A stretch of 42,314 nt of DNA from Arenicellales bacterium (GCA_028285825.1 JAPYNK010000090.1:1-42314), one strand, 5' to 3'; positions 8,744 through 17,304 are shown, counted from the stretch's first letter. Notes: generated by a model from the letters alone, not told the origin. A program made the numbers and translations.

Positions 8744-8763
8744 TTTCGCAGTATACTACGAAA
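8744..8763. promoter_or_regulatory. 20-bp imperfect palindrome upstream of iscA
   Basis: TTTCGCAGTATACTACGAAA is symmetrical except for one base pair and is centred on a -10-like TATACT, 33 bp before the iscA start. It has the form of a dimeric repressor site. No good -35 is seen at normal spacing. It does not match the IscR site patterns I know. Confidence 0.55.
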
Positions 8764-9096
8764 TGCAATGTCCAAGCATAAATTCGTAGTCTGTGGCTCT
8801 TGAACGAATTCAACTCGGTTCCGCGAACCAGCGGAATAAAAATGGGGATACTCAGGACATTTTCAACATCATTTCTCCAGTCGGCTATACGACTACAGGA
8901 CTGGCAGGCGTTATTCATTTTGCCAAGCTCGGATATGAGCCCACCAGCCCATCATTAAGCGGAAATTGTTTGTGCTTCCAAGCTGATCTGGGATTGTATT
9001 CATATTGTCAAGCTGCTCGGAAATCTTATTGAGATTGAGACCAATTAGCATAATACAGATAATTATCTCTAGAATATCTAATGGCAAGATAAACAC
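8764..9096. other. Intergenic region between iscA and the AAA ATPase
   Basis: No gene is supported here. Short frames exist on both strands. One minus-strand frame of 61 codons (8911-9096, GTG start) begins with a hydrophobic segment, but it has no ribosome binding site and no recognisable family. Confidence 0.5.
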
Positions 9097-10357
9097 ATGA
9101 ATCAGAAATTTTTCCCAAAGCCGCCGCCCGCCGACCCTCTACCGCTAGAGGTATGGCTTAGAGATACTGATCGAGCTGAGGTAGGCCGGGAGCCATTTTT
9201 CAAAGGGCGCGATTCAGAATACCGGATCTTTCAAAATGCCGTCAGCAATTTAAAGGCTGGTCGTGTAGGTGGTGGCACCATGATTTTTCAGGGTGCGCCG
9301 GGTGCGGGCAAGACAGCTCTAATGATGGAATGTATGGAAGCAGTTCGGCAGCATTCGACTCTGGATGAACCCTGGGTTGCCGTTTCCGTCAACCCAGGAT
9401 CGCTGGAGTTTCCCGGCACGGTGGTTAGTACCATATTGACGGCAATCAATACAGAAAACAACCGTCTGCTGGAGCATCTGCCAGACACGCGTACCCGATG
9501 GCTGAAAAAAGTACTGAATGAGGGTGAAAAACTACTGCATGAAATGACCAGCTGGAATATATCGGTTGAAGGCGTATCCTTGAGCAAAAAGGAACATGCA
9601 GCCAGTGCCCAACAATTGTTTATGACATGCGTCTTCGTTCCTGAAGAACTATCACATCGTGGTTTTTGTCGATGAAGCTCAGAATACCCCGAATACGTTC
9701 TCAGTAAGGGATGTTCTGGATTGTCTGCACCGTGATACGCAGGGCATTCCCTTGATAACCGCTTTCTTTGGTTTGAGTGATACAGAGAGCATGCTTGTGA
9801 AACGCGGCCTGTCACGCCCTGCAAGAAGACGGGTATTTTCCTTGGAAATGCTTTCAGAAGATGATGCAAAATGCGCAATTCAAAGTGTCTTCGATGTCTA
9901 TGGTTTCAACGGTTCTGGTCATGAAGACTGGATTGATGCACTGGCGGGTCTCTCCCAAAACTGGCCGCAACACATCAGCAGCGTATCATTCGCTGCCGGC
10001 CAAGTTATTCGCGACCATGGCGGAAAATTAAACAGGGGATTATTGTCCAAGGTTCTTCATCTTGGGCAGGAAATGAAAGAGGAATACTATGCCTCTCGGC
10101 TTCGCACCTGCACTCAGGACCTATCTGTATATAAGCGGATCGCCATTGCCTTGAATGAACAGACTGATGGAACTTTGTCGCGATCGAAACTACGTCGTCT
10201 GACTGCGCCCCTGTTACAGAACTCAACTACATTTGACGACTTTCTTTCCAATGCATTACACGTCGGAATTCTGGAGGAAAAACCAAAAGTTCCTCAATAT
10301 TTCAGGATTCCCATTCCTTCTTTTGGCGACTACTTGCGGGCATTGCTTGATGATTAA
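9097..10357 (+). pseudogene. AAA-type ATPase interrupted by a frameshift
   Basis: Two overlapping frames together make one P-loop ATPase of about 420 residues. The first (9097-9675) carries Walker A, GAPGAGKT, at residues 66-73. The second, entered between 9626 and 9658, carries Walker B (VVFVDEAQN), a sensor-like segment and a winged-helix-like C-terminus, and ends at 10357. Reading NYHIVVFVDEAQN requires removing one base (or adding two) near 9650, and there is no homopolymer there. The second frame alone has only a GTG inside the Walker B strand, so separate functional translation is unlikely. The architecture resembles stand-alone archaeal-ATPase-like or ORC/CDC6-like ATP-binding proteins. 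The function is unknown. It may be a pseudogene or carry a sequencing error. Confidence 0.75.
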
Positions 10358-10894
10358 ACACTCGTAAAATCACGCATCCTTTCCGAATCGATAACTGCCT
10401 GCCATGGATAACGGGTGCAACTACCCGGATTCTCTCAATACTCGCCCTACCAATCCATAATTATGGAAAGTTTAGATTTCATGCATATGGATCTTTCATC
10501 CAAAAGATAACTGTCCAAGAGATTAGCAAAATCCTTTACATATTCATTTCCAATAATATGGAAGCAGATATTCAACAAGACATCATGATAATTATTAGCT
10601 CTCATTTTTCTGGATCGCTGACAATCTCCTGTTCCAGGACATATCTGAGGAAGAAGCAGAAACTGAAATATGTTTGGCAGGAATGATTTACCCCGGCAAA
10701 TTGTCATGCCATCAACCAAGTTGGGAATTAGACTGGTTCAAGGAAACCATCGTTCAGTACGATTCTTTAGATGATTACACTTGTGTCCCAAGCGTGGATA
10801 CAGTGCCATCAGAACGCGTATGGTAGGATTTTCTACCTGGATAGTACATTTCAATTACCCAACAGCATAGCCATATGCAAAACCACAATTTAAC
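10358..10894. other. Intergenic region with decayed sequence before maf
   Basis: A 537-bp AT-rich gap. It contains one protein-like open stretch (10599-10826, listed separately) and a minus-strand 90-codon frame with no recognisable features. No clear terminator or promoter was found. Confidence 0.5.
10599..10826 (+). pseudogene. Possible C-terminal gene remnant, unrecognised
   Basis: An open plus-strand stretch with no proper start reads as acidic, protein-like sequence (for example QDISEEEAETEICLAG and PSWELDWFKETIVQYD) and ends at a TAG at 10824-10826. A stop lies directly upstream in frame. It may be the tail of a decayed gene linked to the broken ATPase. The family is unknown. Confidence 0.25.
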
Positions 10895-11467
10895 ATGGCT
10901 TCAAAAAAAATCATTTTGGCTTCATCGTCTCGATATAGACGTGAAATACTAACTAAGGCAGGCTGTGATTTTACCTGGCATGCGCCTTCAATTGATGAGA
11001 CAACTCTTGAAAACGAATCAGCCTCGGAGATCGTCCAAAGACTTGCTAGATCAAAGGCCGAAACATTGTCTCATCAGAAGAATAGCTTGATTATTGGATC
11101 CGACCAGATTACCGAATGCGGGGGCCAAATTTTTGGCAAGCCAAAGGATCGAGGTGAAGCTATCAAACAACTAACCCAATCCTCTGATTCAACTGTCCTC
11201 CTGCATTGTGGTCTTGCATTGCTAAACACCCAAACCCAGAAATGCAGAGTTGTTCATGAAATCTGCAAAGTTGTATATCGCAAATTAAGCCAGCAAACCA
11301 TCGAATCCTATGTTGACCGGGAACAGCCTTTTGATATTTGTGGAAGCCTCAGAATTGAAGGGCCTGGCATTGCCCTTTTGAAGCAAGTCAAGTCCGATGA
11401 CCCCAACTCCATACTGGGCCTGCCTTTGATACGCCTGTTCGACCTGCTTGAAGAGCAAACAGACTGA
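10895..11467 (+). CDS. maf: Maf/YceF-family nucleotide pyrophosphatase
   Basis: House-cleaning enzyme of the Maf family that hydrolyses modified or non-canonical nucleoside triphosphates. The family start (ILASSSRYRREIL, residues 6-18), the SIDETTLENES segment and the catalytic loop IIGSDQITECGG are visible. The C-terminal half (SLRIEGPGIALL, ILGLPLIRLFDLL) resembles the YceF (7-methyl-GTP) branch more than the dTTP/UTP branch. The length of 190 residues is normal. The ATG at 10895 is the only start ahead of the conserved N-terminus. It converges on uvrB with 33 bp between stops. Confidence 0.9.
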   Translation: MASKKIILASSSRYRREILTKAGCDFTWHAPSIDETTLENESASEIVQRLARSKAETLSHQKNSLIIGSDQITECGGQIFGKPKDRGEAIKQLTQSSDSTVLLHCGLALLNTQTQKCRVVHEICKVVYRKLSQQTIESYVDREQPFDICGSLRIEGPGIALLKQVKSDDPNSILGLPLIRLFDLLEEQTD

Positions 11468-11500
11468 AACTCTCTGATGGTTTACGTGCATATTGAAGCG

Positions 11501-13543
11501 TCAGAAAGTGCCTTCATCGATGAACTTGTGATTTCGTATTTGGTTAATTCGATCACGTATAGCTGCCGCTGATTCAAATTCAAGATTTTTAGCATGTTCA
11601 TACATTTTCTTTTCAAGCTGCTTTAATAGCTGTCCAAGTTGTTTTGGTGATTTTGCAACATTATCCAGAAGTGTTCCTTCACCTCGCACCTGATCACCAA
11701 CTCCCTTGATAGTTGCAGGATCAACAGTAATCACGCCATCAATAATATCCTTAACCGGCTTGATGATTGATTTTGGGGTAATGTTGCGTGCCTCGTTGTA
11801 GATTTGCTGTTTTTGCCTTCTGCGGCTTGTCTCCTCAATCGCGTTTAGAATAGATTTTGTTTCCCGATCTGCATAAAGGATAACTTTTCCATTTTGGTGG
11901 CGAGCCGCACGCCCAATCGTCTGAATTAGCGATCGAGTTGAACGCAAGAATCCTTCCTTGTCCGCATCCAGTATTGCAACCAGGGACACCTCTGGTATGT
12001 CCAGTCCTTCGCGCAATAGATTAATCCCGACCAGCACGTCAAACACTCCTTTTCTGAGATCCCGGATGATTTCGACCCGCTCTACAGTATCGATATCCGA
12101 ATGCAGATAACGAACCTTGACGCCATGCTCATGAAAGTACTCGGTCAAATCCTCTGCCATGCGCTTGGTCAACGTCGTAACCAGAACACGGTCTCCGGCC
12201 TGCACTCTAGCAGTTATTTCAGAAAGCAGGTCATCAACCTGAAACTCTACTGGACGTATTTCAACTTCTGGGTCGAGCAGTCCGGTTGGACGCACCACCT
12301 GTTCAATGACCCCTGAGGTTTTGGTTGCCTCATAATCGCCAGGTGTTGCAGATACAAAAATTACCTGGGGAAGCATTGATTCAAACTCATCAAATCTGAG
12401 CGGTCGATTGTCCAGTGCTGCCGGCAATCGAAACCCGTATTCAACCAGGTTCTCCTTCCTGGACCGGTCGCCTCGATACATGGCTCCAATTTGTGGAATG
12501 GTTGCATGGCTCTCATCAATGAAGACAATGGAATTATCGGGAATATAGTCCATTAATGTGGGAGGGGGCTGACCAGCTTCTCTGCCAGAGAGATATCTTG
12601 AGTAATTTTCGATGCCGTTGCAGTATCCCATTTCCTGCATCATCTCAAGATCATACAGTGTGCGTTGTTCCAATCTCTGAGCCTCAACCAGTTTGTCTAA
12701 ATCCCTGAGCTGTTCTAGACGTAATCTCAAGTCATTCCTGATTTGATCCATGATTGCAAGGATAGTTTCCTGTTTCGTTACATAATGACTTTTTGGATAG
12801 ACGGTAACCCGTTTGATTCGTTCTTCAATGACACCAGTCAGCGGGTCAAATCTGGATATACTCTCGACTTCATCGCCAAAAAGCTCAATTCGAATTGCTA
12901 GACGCTCAGATTCAGCCGGGTATATGTCAATGACATCTCCCCGCACCCGGTATGCCGCACGCCGAAGTTCCAGTTCATTGCGAACATATTGCATATCCGT
13001 CAATTTCTTGAGAATATTGCGTTGATTGATCAGATCTCCGACCTTCACATGCAAGATCATCCCATGGTAGGCAACCGGGTCTCCCAGACCATAAATGGCC
13101 GAGACCGTGGCAACAATGATTACATCATCACGTTCGAGAATCGCCTTGGTCGCTGAGAGACGCATCTGATCGATATGCTCATTGATGGAAGCATCCTTTT
13201 CTATATAGGTGTCTGAGCTAGGAACATATGCCTCTGGTTGGTAATAGTCGTAATACGAAACAAAATACTCCACTCGGTTATTCGGAAAAAAATCCCGCAT
13301 TTCAGAGTAGAGCTGAGCGGCAAGAGTCTTGTTATGCGCAAGAATGAGTGCGGGACGGCCGGTATTCGCAATCACATTCGCCATGGTGAATGTCTTGCCG
13401 GATCCAGTGACTCCCAACAGTGTTTGAAATGCCTCGCCTTGTTCGAGACCTCCGACCAAGGCTTTGAGGGCTTCGGGTTGATCGCCAGACGGCTTGAAAT
13501 CACTGACCAGTTGATACTGGTTGTTTGCGCGTTCGGGGATCAA
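11501..13543 (-). CDS. uvrB: Excinuclease ABC subunit B
   Basis: Damage-verifying helicase of nucleotide excision repair. It receives DNA from UvrA and recruits UvrC. Walker A (GVTGSGKT, residues 44-51), the strand-separating hairpin [12 protein letters not shown] near residue 98, the DESHATIPQ box, the C-terminal helicase motifs (IGRAARH) and the final UVR motif ([20 protein letters not shown]) are all present. The length of 680 residues is standard. No ATG precedes the conserved N-terminus, and the most likely start is TTG at 13541-13543, without a clear Shine-Dalgarno sequence. No LexA-type CTGT-N8-ACAG box is visible upstream. A candidate promoter and a perfect small inverted repeat are present instead. 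Confidence 0.97.
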   Translation of the reverse strand: MIPERANNQYQLVSDFKPSGDQPEALKALVGGLEQGEAFQTLLGVTGSGKTFTMANVIANTGRPALILAHNKTLAAQLYSEMRDFFPNNRVEYFVSYYDYYQPEAYVPSSDTYIEKDASINEHIDQMRLSATKAILERDDVIIVATVSAIYGLGDPVAYHGMILHVKVGDLINQRNILKKLTDMQYVRNELELRRAAYRVRGDVIDIYPAESERLAIRIELFGDEVESISRFDPLTGVIEERIKRVTVYPKSHYVTKQETILAIMDQIRNDLRLRLEQLRDLDKLVEAQRLEQRTLYDLEMMQEMGYCNGIENYSRYLSGREAGQPPPTLMDYIPDNSIVFIDESHATIPQIGAMYRGDRSRKENLVEYGFRLPAALDNRPLRFDEFESMLPQVIFVSATPGDYEATKTSGVIEQVVRPTGLLDPEVEIRPVEFQVDDLLSEITARVQAGDRVLVTTLTKRMAEDLTEYFHEHGVKVRYLHSDIDTVERVEIIRDLRKGVFDVLVGINLLREGLDIPEVSLVAILDADKEGFLRSTRSLIQTIGRAARHQNGKVILYADRETKSILNAIEETSRRRQKQQIYNEARNITPKSIIKPVKDIIDGVITVDPATIKGVGDQVRGEGTLLDNVAKSPKQLGQLLKQLEKKMYEHAKNLEFESAAAIRDRINQIRNHKFIDEGTF

Positions 13544-13575
13544 AACGTAATGTGAGACTTTATGGTTGCATAATG

Positions 13576-13590
13576 ACGATCTTTGATCGT
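13576..13590. promoter_or_regulatory. Perfect 15-bp inverted repeat near the uvrB start site
   Basis: ACGATC-TTT-GATCGT lies about 8 nt downstream of a -10-like TAAAAT on the minus strand, roughly over the expected transcription start of uvrB. It could be an operator or a 5' hairpin. Confidence 0.4.
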
Positions 13591-13598
13591 TTTGCTAT

Positions 13599-13627
13599 TT
13601 TACCATTCGATTCAAATCTTGAAAAAC
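13599..13627 (-). promoter_or_regulatory. Candidate uvrB promoter
   Basis: Minus-strand TTTTCA, a 17-bp spacer and TAAAAT, followed by the inverted repeat. Positions were counted by eye and could be off by one or two bases. It lies in the 258-bp gap between the glycosylase gene and uvrB, which otherwise holds nothing recognisable. Confidence 0.4.
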
Positions 13628-13801
13628 CCTACCGGCTCCTCAATCTGCAAACGGGCGACTCGAACACTCGACTTGATGATCCGGCACCAATCCCGGCTTC
13701 CTGCATATTTGCAAGTCATCGTCTGTACCGTTCAGTAGACGTCGGTCCCTGGCCTTTCATGACTTCCATCCCAGATTTCACAGCTGGACTTCCTCATACT
13801 G

Positions 13802-14341
13802 TCATGTGGCTAGCACTAGAAACTTTCGCCAAGCCTGTACCTTTTCCTCGAATGACTTGACATTCCTGCCTGGAACTGGGCTTGAAGACGGCAGGCAACA
13901 GGCTTGGATGCTGCCTGTACTGAAAGCGTGATGTCTGCGCCAGTACCGGTTGAATAAACCCCAGGCTTTCGTCCCGTTGAGACCGCACGTTCTGATCTGG
14001 GGATATTTCAGAATCAGGCCTTCGAGATTGTTCACTACCGGTGACCGAATGTTCGAATCAAGGCTTCCTTTCCGATCAGCAGCCTTCAACACATCCCACA
14101 ACGCGATTCCATTCCTGTGGAGAAACCCCAGCCTCGACTCGTAATCCGTCGCGATGGGTTCATCATGAATGCAGGTCAGTATCCACCAGAAATGGTTGCG
14201 GGGATTTGCGTAGTATTCATGCGCCGACAACGAGATATCGCCTGGTAGAGAGCCCAATATCAGGATCTTGGAATTGCTGTCGATAACCGGTTCCAGCCCT
14301 TCTTTTCTCGAATCACTGCCATCGCTATTCTTGTTCATCAC
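13802..14341 (-). CDS. DNA-deoxyinosine (hypoxanthine) glycosylase, uracil-DNA-glycosylase superfamily
   Basis: Removes deaminated bases, probably hypoxanthine, from DNA. The family-6 UDG signature is clear: ILILGSLPGDISLSAHEYYA near residues 28-47, then NPRNHFWWIL. The substrate-binding loop is replaced by the LPSSSPVPG segment near the C-terminus, in the place of the usual LPSTSPAN-type loop. The length of 179 residues is typical. The ATG at 14339-14341 gives a slightly longer N-terminal tail than needed. It lies upstream of uvrB on the same strand, so two DNA-repair genes are adjacent. It is divergent from tRNA-Asn. The exact base preference cannot be read from sequence. Confidence 0.85.
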   Translation of the reverse strand: MMNKNSDGSDSRKEGLEPVIDSNSKILILGSLPGDISLSAHEYYANPRNHFWWILTCIHDEPIATDYESRLGFLHRNGIALWDVLKAADRKGSLDSNIRSPVVNNLEGLILKYPQIRTCGLNGTKAWGLFNRYWRRHHAFSTGSIQACCLPSSSPVPGRNVKSFEEKVQAWRKFLVLAT

Positions 14342-14401
14342 ATTCTCTATCCAAAAAACAGGACATGACCAGTTTGGGACAAGATAGGCCTTAGAAATAA
14401 C

Positions 14402-14430
14402 TTGACCTATTAAGGCTGTAATATTAGTAT
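14402..14430 (+). promoter_or_regulatory. Promoter of tRNA-Asn
   Basis: TTGACC at 14402-14407, a 17-bp spacer and TAGTAT at 14425-14430, followed by a GC-containing discriminator typical of stable-RNA promoters. The tRNA begins 12 nt further on. Confidence 0.75.
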
Positions 14431-14441
14431 TGCGTGCCTGT

Positions 14442-14517
14442 TCCCCGGTAGCTCAGTTGGTAGAGCAGGTGGCTGTTAACCACTTTGTCGGCAGTTCGAG
14501 TCTGTCCCGGGGAGCCA
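14442..14517 (+). tRNA. tRNA-Asn (anticodon GUU)
   Basis: A complete 76-nt cloverleaf. The acceptor TCCCCGG pairs with CCGGGGA, the D arm is GCTC/GAGC, and the anticodon stem GGTGG/CCACT holds the loop CTGTTAA (anticodon GTT). The T arm GGCAG/CTGTC carries the loop TTCGAGT. Discriminator G73 and an encoded CCA end are present. It has its own promoter immediately upstream. Confidence 0.97.
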
Positions 14518-14581
14518 ATGCTTTCTATTCCGGTGGCCCGATCCTTCCACGCACCACAACAAGGAACGAGCCATCCTTTCT

Positions 14582-14920
14582 TCAGGCAACCCGGGCTCCA
14601 TTTTCAACTTTCTGGTCCGGGCGCAGCAATACAACCCCTTTTGAGTCCAGCACACCCAAGACCAGCACCTCGGACTTGACTCCGGCGATTCGAATTGGCG
14701 GAAAATTCATTACTGCAACAACCTGGGTCCCAACCAGGTTTCCAGGTGTATACAGATCGGTCAATTGTGCGGAGGTGGTCTTGATCCCCAAATCCAGGCC
14801 AAAATCGATTTCCAGAACCCACGCAGAAACTCTGGCCTTCTCGTTTGGATTGACGGAAAGTACCGTTCCGGTATGTATCTGCATTCTCTGAAACTCCTCA
14901 AGAGTGATTGTTTCCATCAT
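14582..14920 (-). CDS. Small tRNA-binding protein (CsaA/YgjH-like, EMAP-II fold)
   Basis: A 111-112-residue single-domain protein with the OB-fold tRNA-binding domain also found at the C-terminus of methionyl-tRNA synthetases. The landmarks are the start METITLEEFQRMQIHTGTVL, the core EIDFGLDLGIKTTSAQL and VVAVMNFPPIRIAGVKSEVL, and the end VVLLRPDQKVENGARV. Two adjacent ATGs (14920 and 14917) can start it, and the second fits the family better. The frame extends upstream, but that part is unlike the family. YgjH and CsaA bind tRNA, and a chaperone-like role has been proposed for CsaA; the role here is not known. It converges with tRNA-Asn. Confidence 0.85.
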   Translation of the reverse strand: MMETITLEEFQRMQIHTGTVLSVNPNEKARVSAWVLEIDFGLDLGIKTTSAQLTDLYTPGNLVGTQVVAVMNFPPIRIAGVKSEVLVLGVLDSKGVVLLRPDQKVENGARVA

Positions 14921-15137
14921 TAGACCCTGAATCGCATTAATATGTTGGAATGGACTTGATCGACAGATTGCAGCAACAAGACCTGCAAGGATCTGACTAC
15001 CTGCCCCAGGAAAATCTTCCCGGGGCAGATATGCCTGAGCGACAATTTGCATTCAGAAAAATGGACTAAGCCACCGGGCTAGATCAATAACGACAAGGAT
15101 CAGAGGAGAAGCAAATTCGCGATTACATCCTCTTTGC

Positions 15138-15219
15138 CATGGTTCATTGATCGGGATTGCAAAAGATGGAAATACCGTCTTGACTCATTGCAATCGGAAT
15201 CTGATGAGAATGAACCATG
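15138..15219. repeat. 82-nt long imperfect hairpin
   Basis: Arm CATGGTTCATT pairs with AATGAACCATG, and GATTGCAA pairs with TTGCAATC after an asymmetric internal loop. Nested inside, AAGATGG and CCGTCTT pair around AAATA. The whole could be one RNA hairpin or a tiny inverted-repeat element. No flanking target duplication was recognised. Confidence 0.6.
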
Positions 15220-15309
15220 ATCGCCTCGTTCATCTTCTATTAGATTATACCGATCATCAATCCGGCTTGGCAAGAGAGGGCTATTTCACACGCCCGCCAG
15301 TCATACTAG

Positions 15310-15338
15310 TTGACCTAGTCAGTTGACTAGGCTATATT
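15310..15338 (+). promoter_or_regulatory. Self-regulated promoter-operator of the toxin-antitoxin operon
   Basis: TTGACC (15310-15315), a 17-bp spacer and TATATT (15333-15338). The spacer holds a perfect inverted repeat, CCTAGTCA-GT-TGACTAGG (15314-15331), and AGTTGAC is also repeated directly. Antitoxins of the Phd family bind such palindromes to repress their own operon. Confidence 0.75.
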
Positions 15339-15366
15339 AACGACAATCAGAATCAGTGAAGACAAG

Positions 15367-15603
15367 ATGAAAGAAATAGGTATTTCGGAGCTCAAGGCCA
15401 AGTGCATTGATAAACTGAAAACCATACAACGGACCGGTGAACCGTTGCTTGTTACGTTGCGCAAACGCCCTGTTGCCGTAATCAGCCCCTATATCGGGAA
15501 AACTCCTCATAAACGGGAGTTGGGCACCTTGCGTGGCAAGATAACGATTCATGGCGATATTGTGGGAACGGACTTTCCCGACGAATGGGAATTCGAGCAG
15601 TGA
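15367..15603 (+). CDS. Type II antitoxin, Phd/YefM family
   Basis: A 78-residue protein with the typical Phd/YefM N-terminus (MKEIGISELKAKCIDKLKTI) and the beta-strand LLVTLRKRPVAVISPY. These form the DNA-binding dimer that represses the operon. The short C-terminal tail, ending TDFPDEWEFEQ, is the part that normally wraps around and blocks the toxin. The stop codon overlaps the toxin's GTG start (GTGA), a sign of coupled translation. The promoter and palindromic operator stand directly upstream. The pair is isolated from other genes and from any visible mobile element, as is common for chromosomal modules. Confidence 0.88.
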   Translation: MKEIGISELKAKCIDKLKTIQRTGEPLLVTLRKRPVAVISPYIGKTPHKRELGTLRGKITIHGDIVGTDFPDEWEFEQ

Positions 15604-16001
15604 GGATTTTGCTGGATACCCATGTCTGGCTGTGGTCGCAGGAAGTGCCTGATGAATTCGGGGCAGATGCACGGAAAACAATTCTGGAAGAAAACAACAA
15701 GCTCTTTGTCTCAAGCATTTCAGCATTGGAAATAGCCCGTTTGGCATGGGGAGAACGTCTCACTCTAAAAGTGCAATTGCGTACCTGGATTGCAGAAACG
15801 TTAAACTGGTTAAAAGCAGAAACACTGCCGGTTACTGATGAAGTGGCCGTGACCGCCTACGAGCTTCCCGGTGAGTTTCACCGTGACCCTGCCGACAGGA
15901 TACTTGTAGCCACGGCAGTGGTGCATCAACTCACCTTGATGACCGCAGATAGCCGGATTTTGGGATATCCACACGTTCTTACCTGCAATGCAAGGGGGTA
16001 A
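15600..16001 (+). CDS. PIN-domain ribonuclease toxin, VapC family
   Basis: A 133-residue PIN-domain toxin. The acidic metal-binding residues are visible: Asp in LLDTHVWLW near the start, Glu in SISALEIARL, and Asp pairs in DPADRILVATA and in LMTADSRIL. VapC toxins cut RNA, commonly tRNA or rRNA, when free of antitoxin; the target here is unknown. The GTG at 15600-15602 overlaps the antitoxin stop and has a GAG ribosome site. An ATG five codons upstream (15585) is an alternative that would overlap the antitoxin by 19 nt. No residue expected in the active site is missing, so the toxin appears intact. Confidence 0.88.
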   Translation: MRILLDTHVWLWSQEVPDEFGADARKTILEENNKLFVSSISALEIARLAWGERLTLKVQLRTWIAETLNWLKAETLPVTDEVAVTAYELPGEFHRDPADRILVATAVVHQLTLMTADSRILGYPHVLTCNARG

Positions 16002-16389
16002 CCCTCAACCCTTATATCGAAAAAGGGAATTGCTCGTCTATGTTAGCAGCAAGGAACCGAAATGCATTTGCTGCGAAACAGGGTGATGCACGGTTTTTCC
16101 GGATGTACCACATATTCCTGTACTGTCCACCCATGATGCAAAAGGAGCTGCATGCGGTAATGCCAATTATGACAGTGTCATGATATGTCAATGAATTAAT
16201 TAGACATTTCGACTTACGGCAAAATCGCCGAAAAGAAAATCTCCCACTCCTCTGCTTCCTTCGATCAGACTTTACATGAGAATCACTTAATGCCACGAAG
16301 TCGTTTTTGGGACAACTTCGGTTCCCTGTATCGACTGACGGTTAAACAACGGAGGTTTGGTAAAAAATACTCCAATTCCGGGATACCGT
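16002..16389. other. Intergenic region between vapC and truB
   Basis: No gene is supported in this 388-bp convergent gap. It contains a hairpin-like pair, CGAAGT/ACTTCG, around 16299-16323 without a T run, and a short palindrome, ATGACAGTGTCAT, near 16168-16180. rpsO, which often follows truB in gammaproteobacteria, is not here. Confidence 0.55.
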
Positions 16390-17304
16390 CTATGCAAAAA
16401 CCTTTCTGGGACAGATACTTCCGTCCCCGTCGCACTCTCCAAGCCCCAGGAATTTTCCGTCAGTAGAGTAGATAAGACCCAAGCCTTCCCATTCCGATGC
16501 TGTCAGGGGGACGGATTGCCCCTGACAAAATGGCAAGGCTTTCTCTTTCGGAATCCTGTATTTTGAAAGATGATTCAATGCCTGATCCGTTTTCATCAAG
16601 TGATTCCTTCTCTCTTCAGGATCAGCGATGGCTTCCAGTTCTTCCAGAGCAATCGCATCACGAACGCTGTATCGACCGACCTCGGTCCTGCGTAATGCCC
16701 GAACATGACCACCGCAGCCTAACACCTCGCCGAGGTCCATGGCAAGACTGCGGATATAAAACCCTTTGGAGCATTTGACTGTTAAAGACAGGTTGCCTTT
16801 ACTGAAATCATGAACTTCAAGGTTGTGAATGATCACTTCGCGGGGCTTGCGTTCAACCATTTGATTTTTTCGGGCCAGCTTGTAAAGAGGCATGCCGTCC
16901 TTCTTGATGGCTGAATACATCGGCGGTACTTGGTTAATCTTGCCACGAAATTGACCGAGAGCACGTTCAATGCGGGTAATATCGAAATCAGCTGGAGAAC
17001 GGGAAACAACCTTGCCCTCTGTATCACCGGTTTCCGTGGCCTCTCCGAGTCGAATAGTGACTTCATAGGTTTTATCGAAATCCAGAAATATTCCGGCAAT
17101 TCTTGTTGCGTTTCCAAAACACAATGGCAACAAACCAGTCGCAATGGGATCCAGCGCACCAGTATGCCCGCCTTTTCTGGCCTGCAGCAAACGCTTGGCA
17201 CGTATCAAAGCCTGGCTTGAGCTCAAGACACGTGGCTTGTCGAGAAGTAATAATCCGTTTACAGGTATGCGTTCCTTATCACTCCTATTGATCATTAGAG
17301 ACAT
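16390..17304 (-). CDS. truB: tRNA pseudouridine-55 synthase
   Basis: Forms pseudouridine 55 in the T loop of tRNAs. The catalytic aspartate lies in GGHTGALDPIATGLLP (Asp about 52), with the family start NGLLLLDKPRVLSSSQAL and the segment SKGFYIRSLAMDLGE also clear. A C-terminal PUA-like region completes the 304-residue enzyme, the normal length. The ATG at 17302-17304 overlaps the rbfA stop by 20 nt; a second ATG three codons on would overlap by 11 nt. Either way the two genes are translationally linked. It is the last gene of the rimP-nusA-infB-rbfA-truB operon. Confidence 0.96.
   Translation of the reverse strand: MSLMINRSDKERIPVNGLLLLDKPRVLSSSQALIRAKRLLQARKGGHTGALDPIATGLLPLCFGNATRIAGIFLDFDKTYEVTIRLGEATETGDTEGKVVSRSPADFDITRIERALGQFRGKINQVPPMYSAIKKDGMPLYKLARKNQMVERKPREVIIHNLEVHDFSKGNLSLTVKCSKGFYIRSLAMDLGEVLGCGGHVRALRRTEVGRYSVRDAIALEELEAIADPEERRNHLMKTDQALNHLSKYRIPKEKALPFCQGQSVPLTASEWEGLGLIYSTDGKFLGLGECDGDGSICPRKVFA

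Larger units (their letters stand above)
14921..15366. other. Intergenic region upstream of the toxin-antitoxin pair
   Basis: No gene is supported. It holds a long orphan hairpin (15138-15219) and the antitoxin promoter-operator (15310-15338). Confidence 0.6.

Noticed and set aside
8911-9096. Possible small membrane protein divergent from the AAA ATPase
   Set aside because: It has a hydrophobic start but only a GTG without a ribosome site, and no similar family comes to mind.
9620-9660. Programmed frameshift in the AAA ATPase
   Set aside because: No slippery heptamer, shift-prone stop context or stimulatory structure is visible; mutation or sequencing error is simpler.
10447-10719. Minus-strand 90-codon frame between the ATPase and maf
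   Set aside because: No recognisable domain or start signal; the opposite strand reads more like a protein remnant.
13544-13860. Plus-strand frame of about 94 codons between uvrB and the glycosylase gene
   Set aside because: Its end runs antisense into the glycosylase gene; no motif or start signal supports it.
14921-15052. N-terminal extension of the tRNA-binding protein
   Set aside because: The open frame continues upstream, but the family begins at the METITLEEF segment and the extra residues show no similarity.
16012-16296. Minus-strand 94-codon frame between vapC and truB
   Set aside because: No ribosome binding site and a composition unlike real proteins; judged chance.
16002-16389. 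rpsO after truB
   Set aside because: The gap was read in all frames for a ribosomal protein S15 signature and none was found; the gene must be elsewhere.
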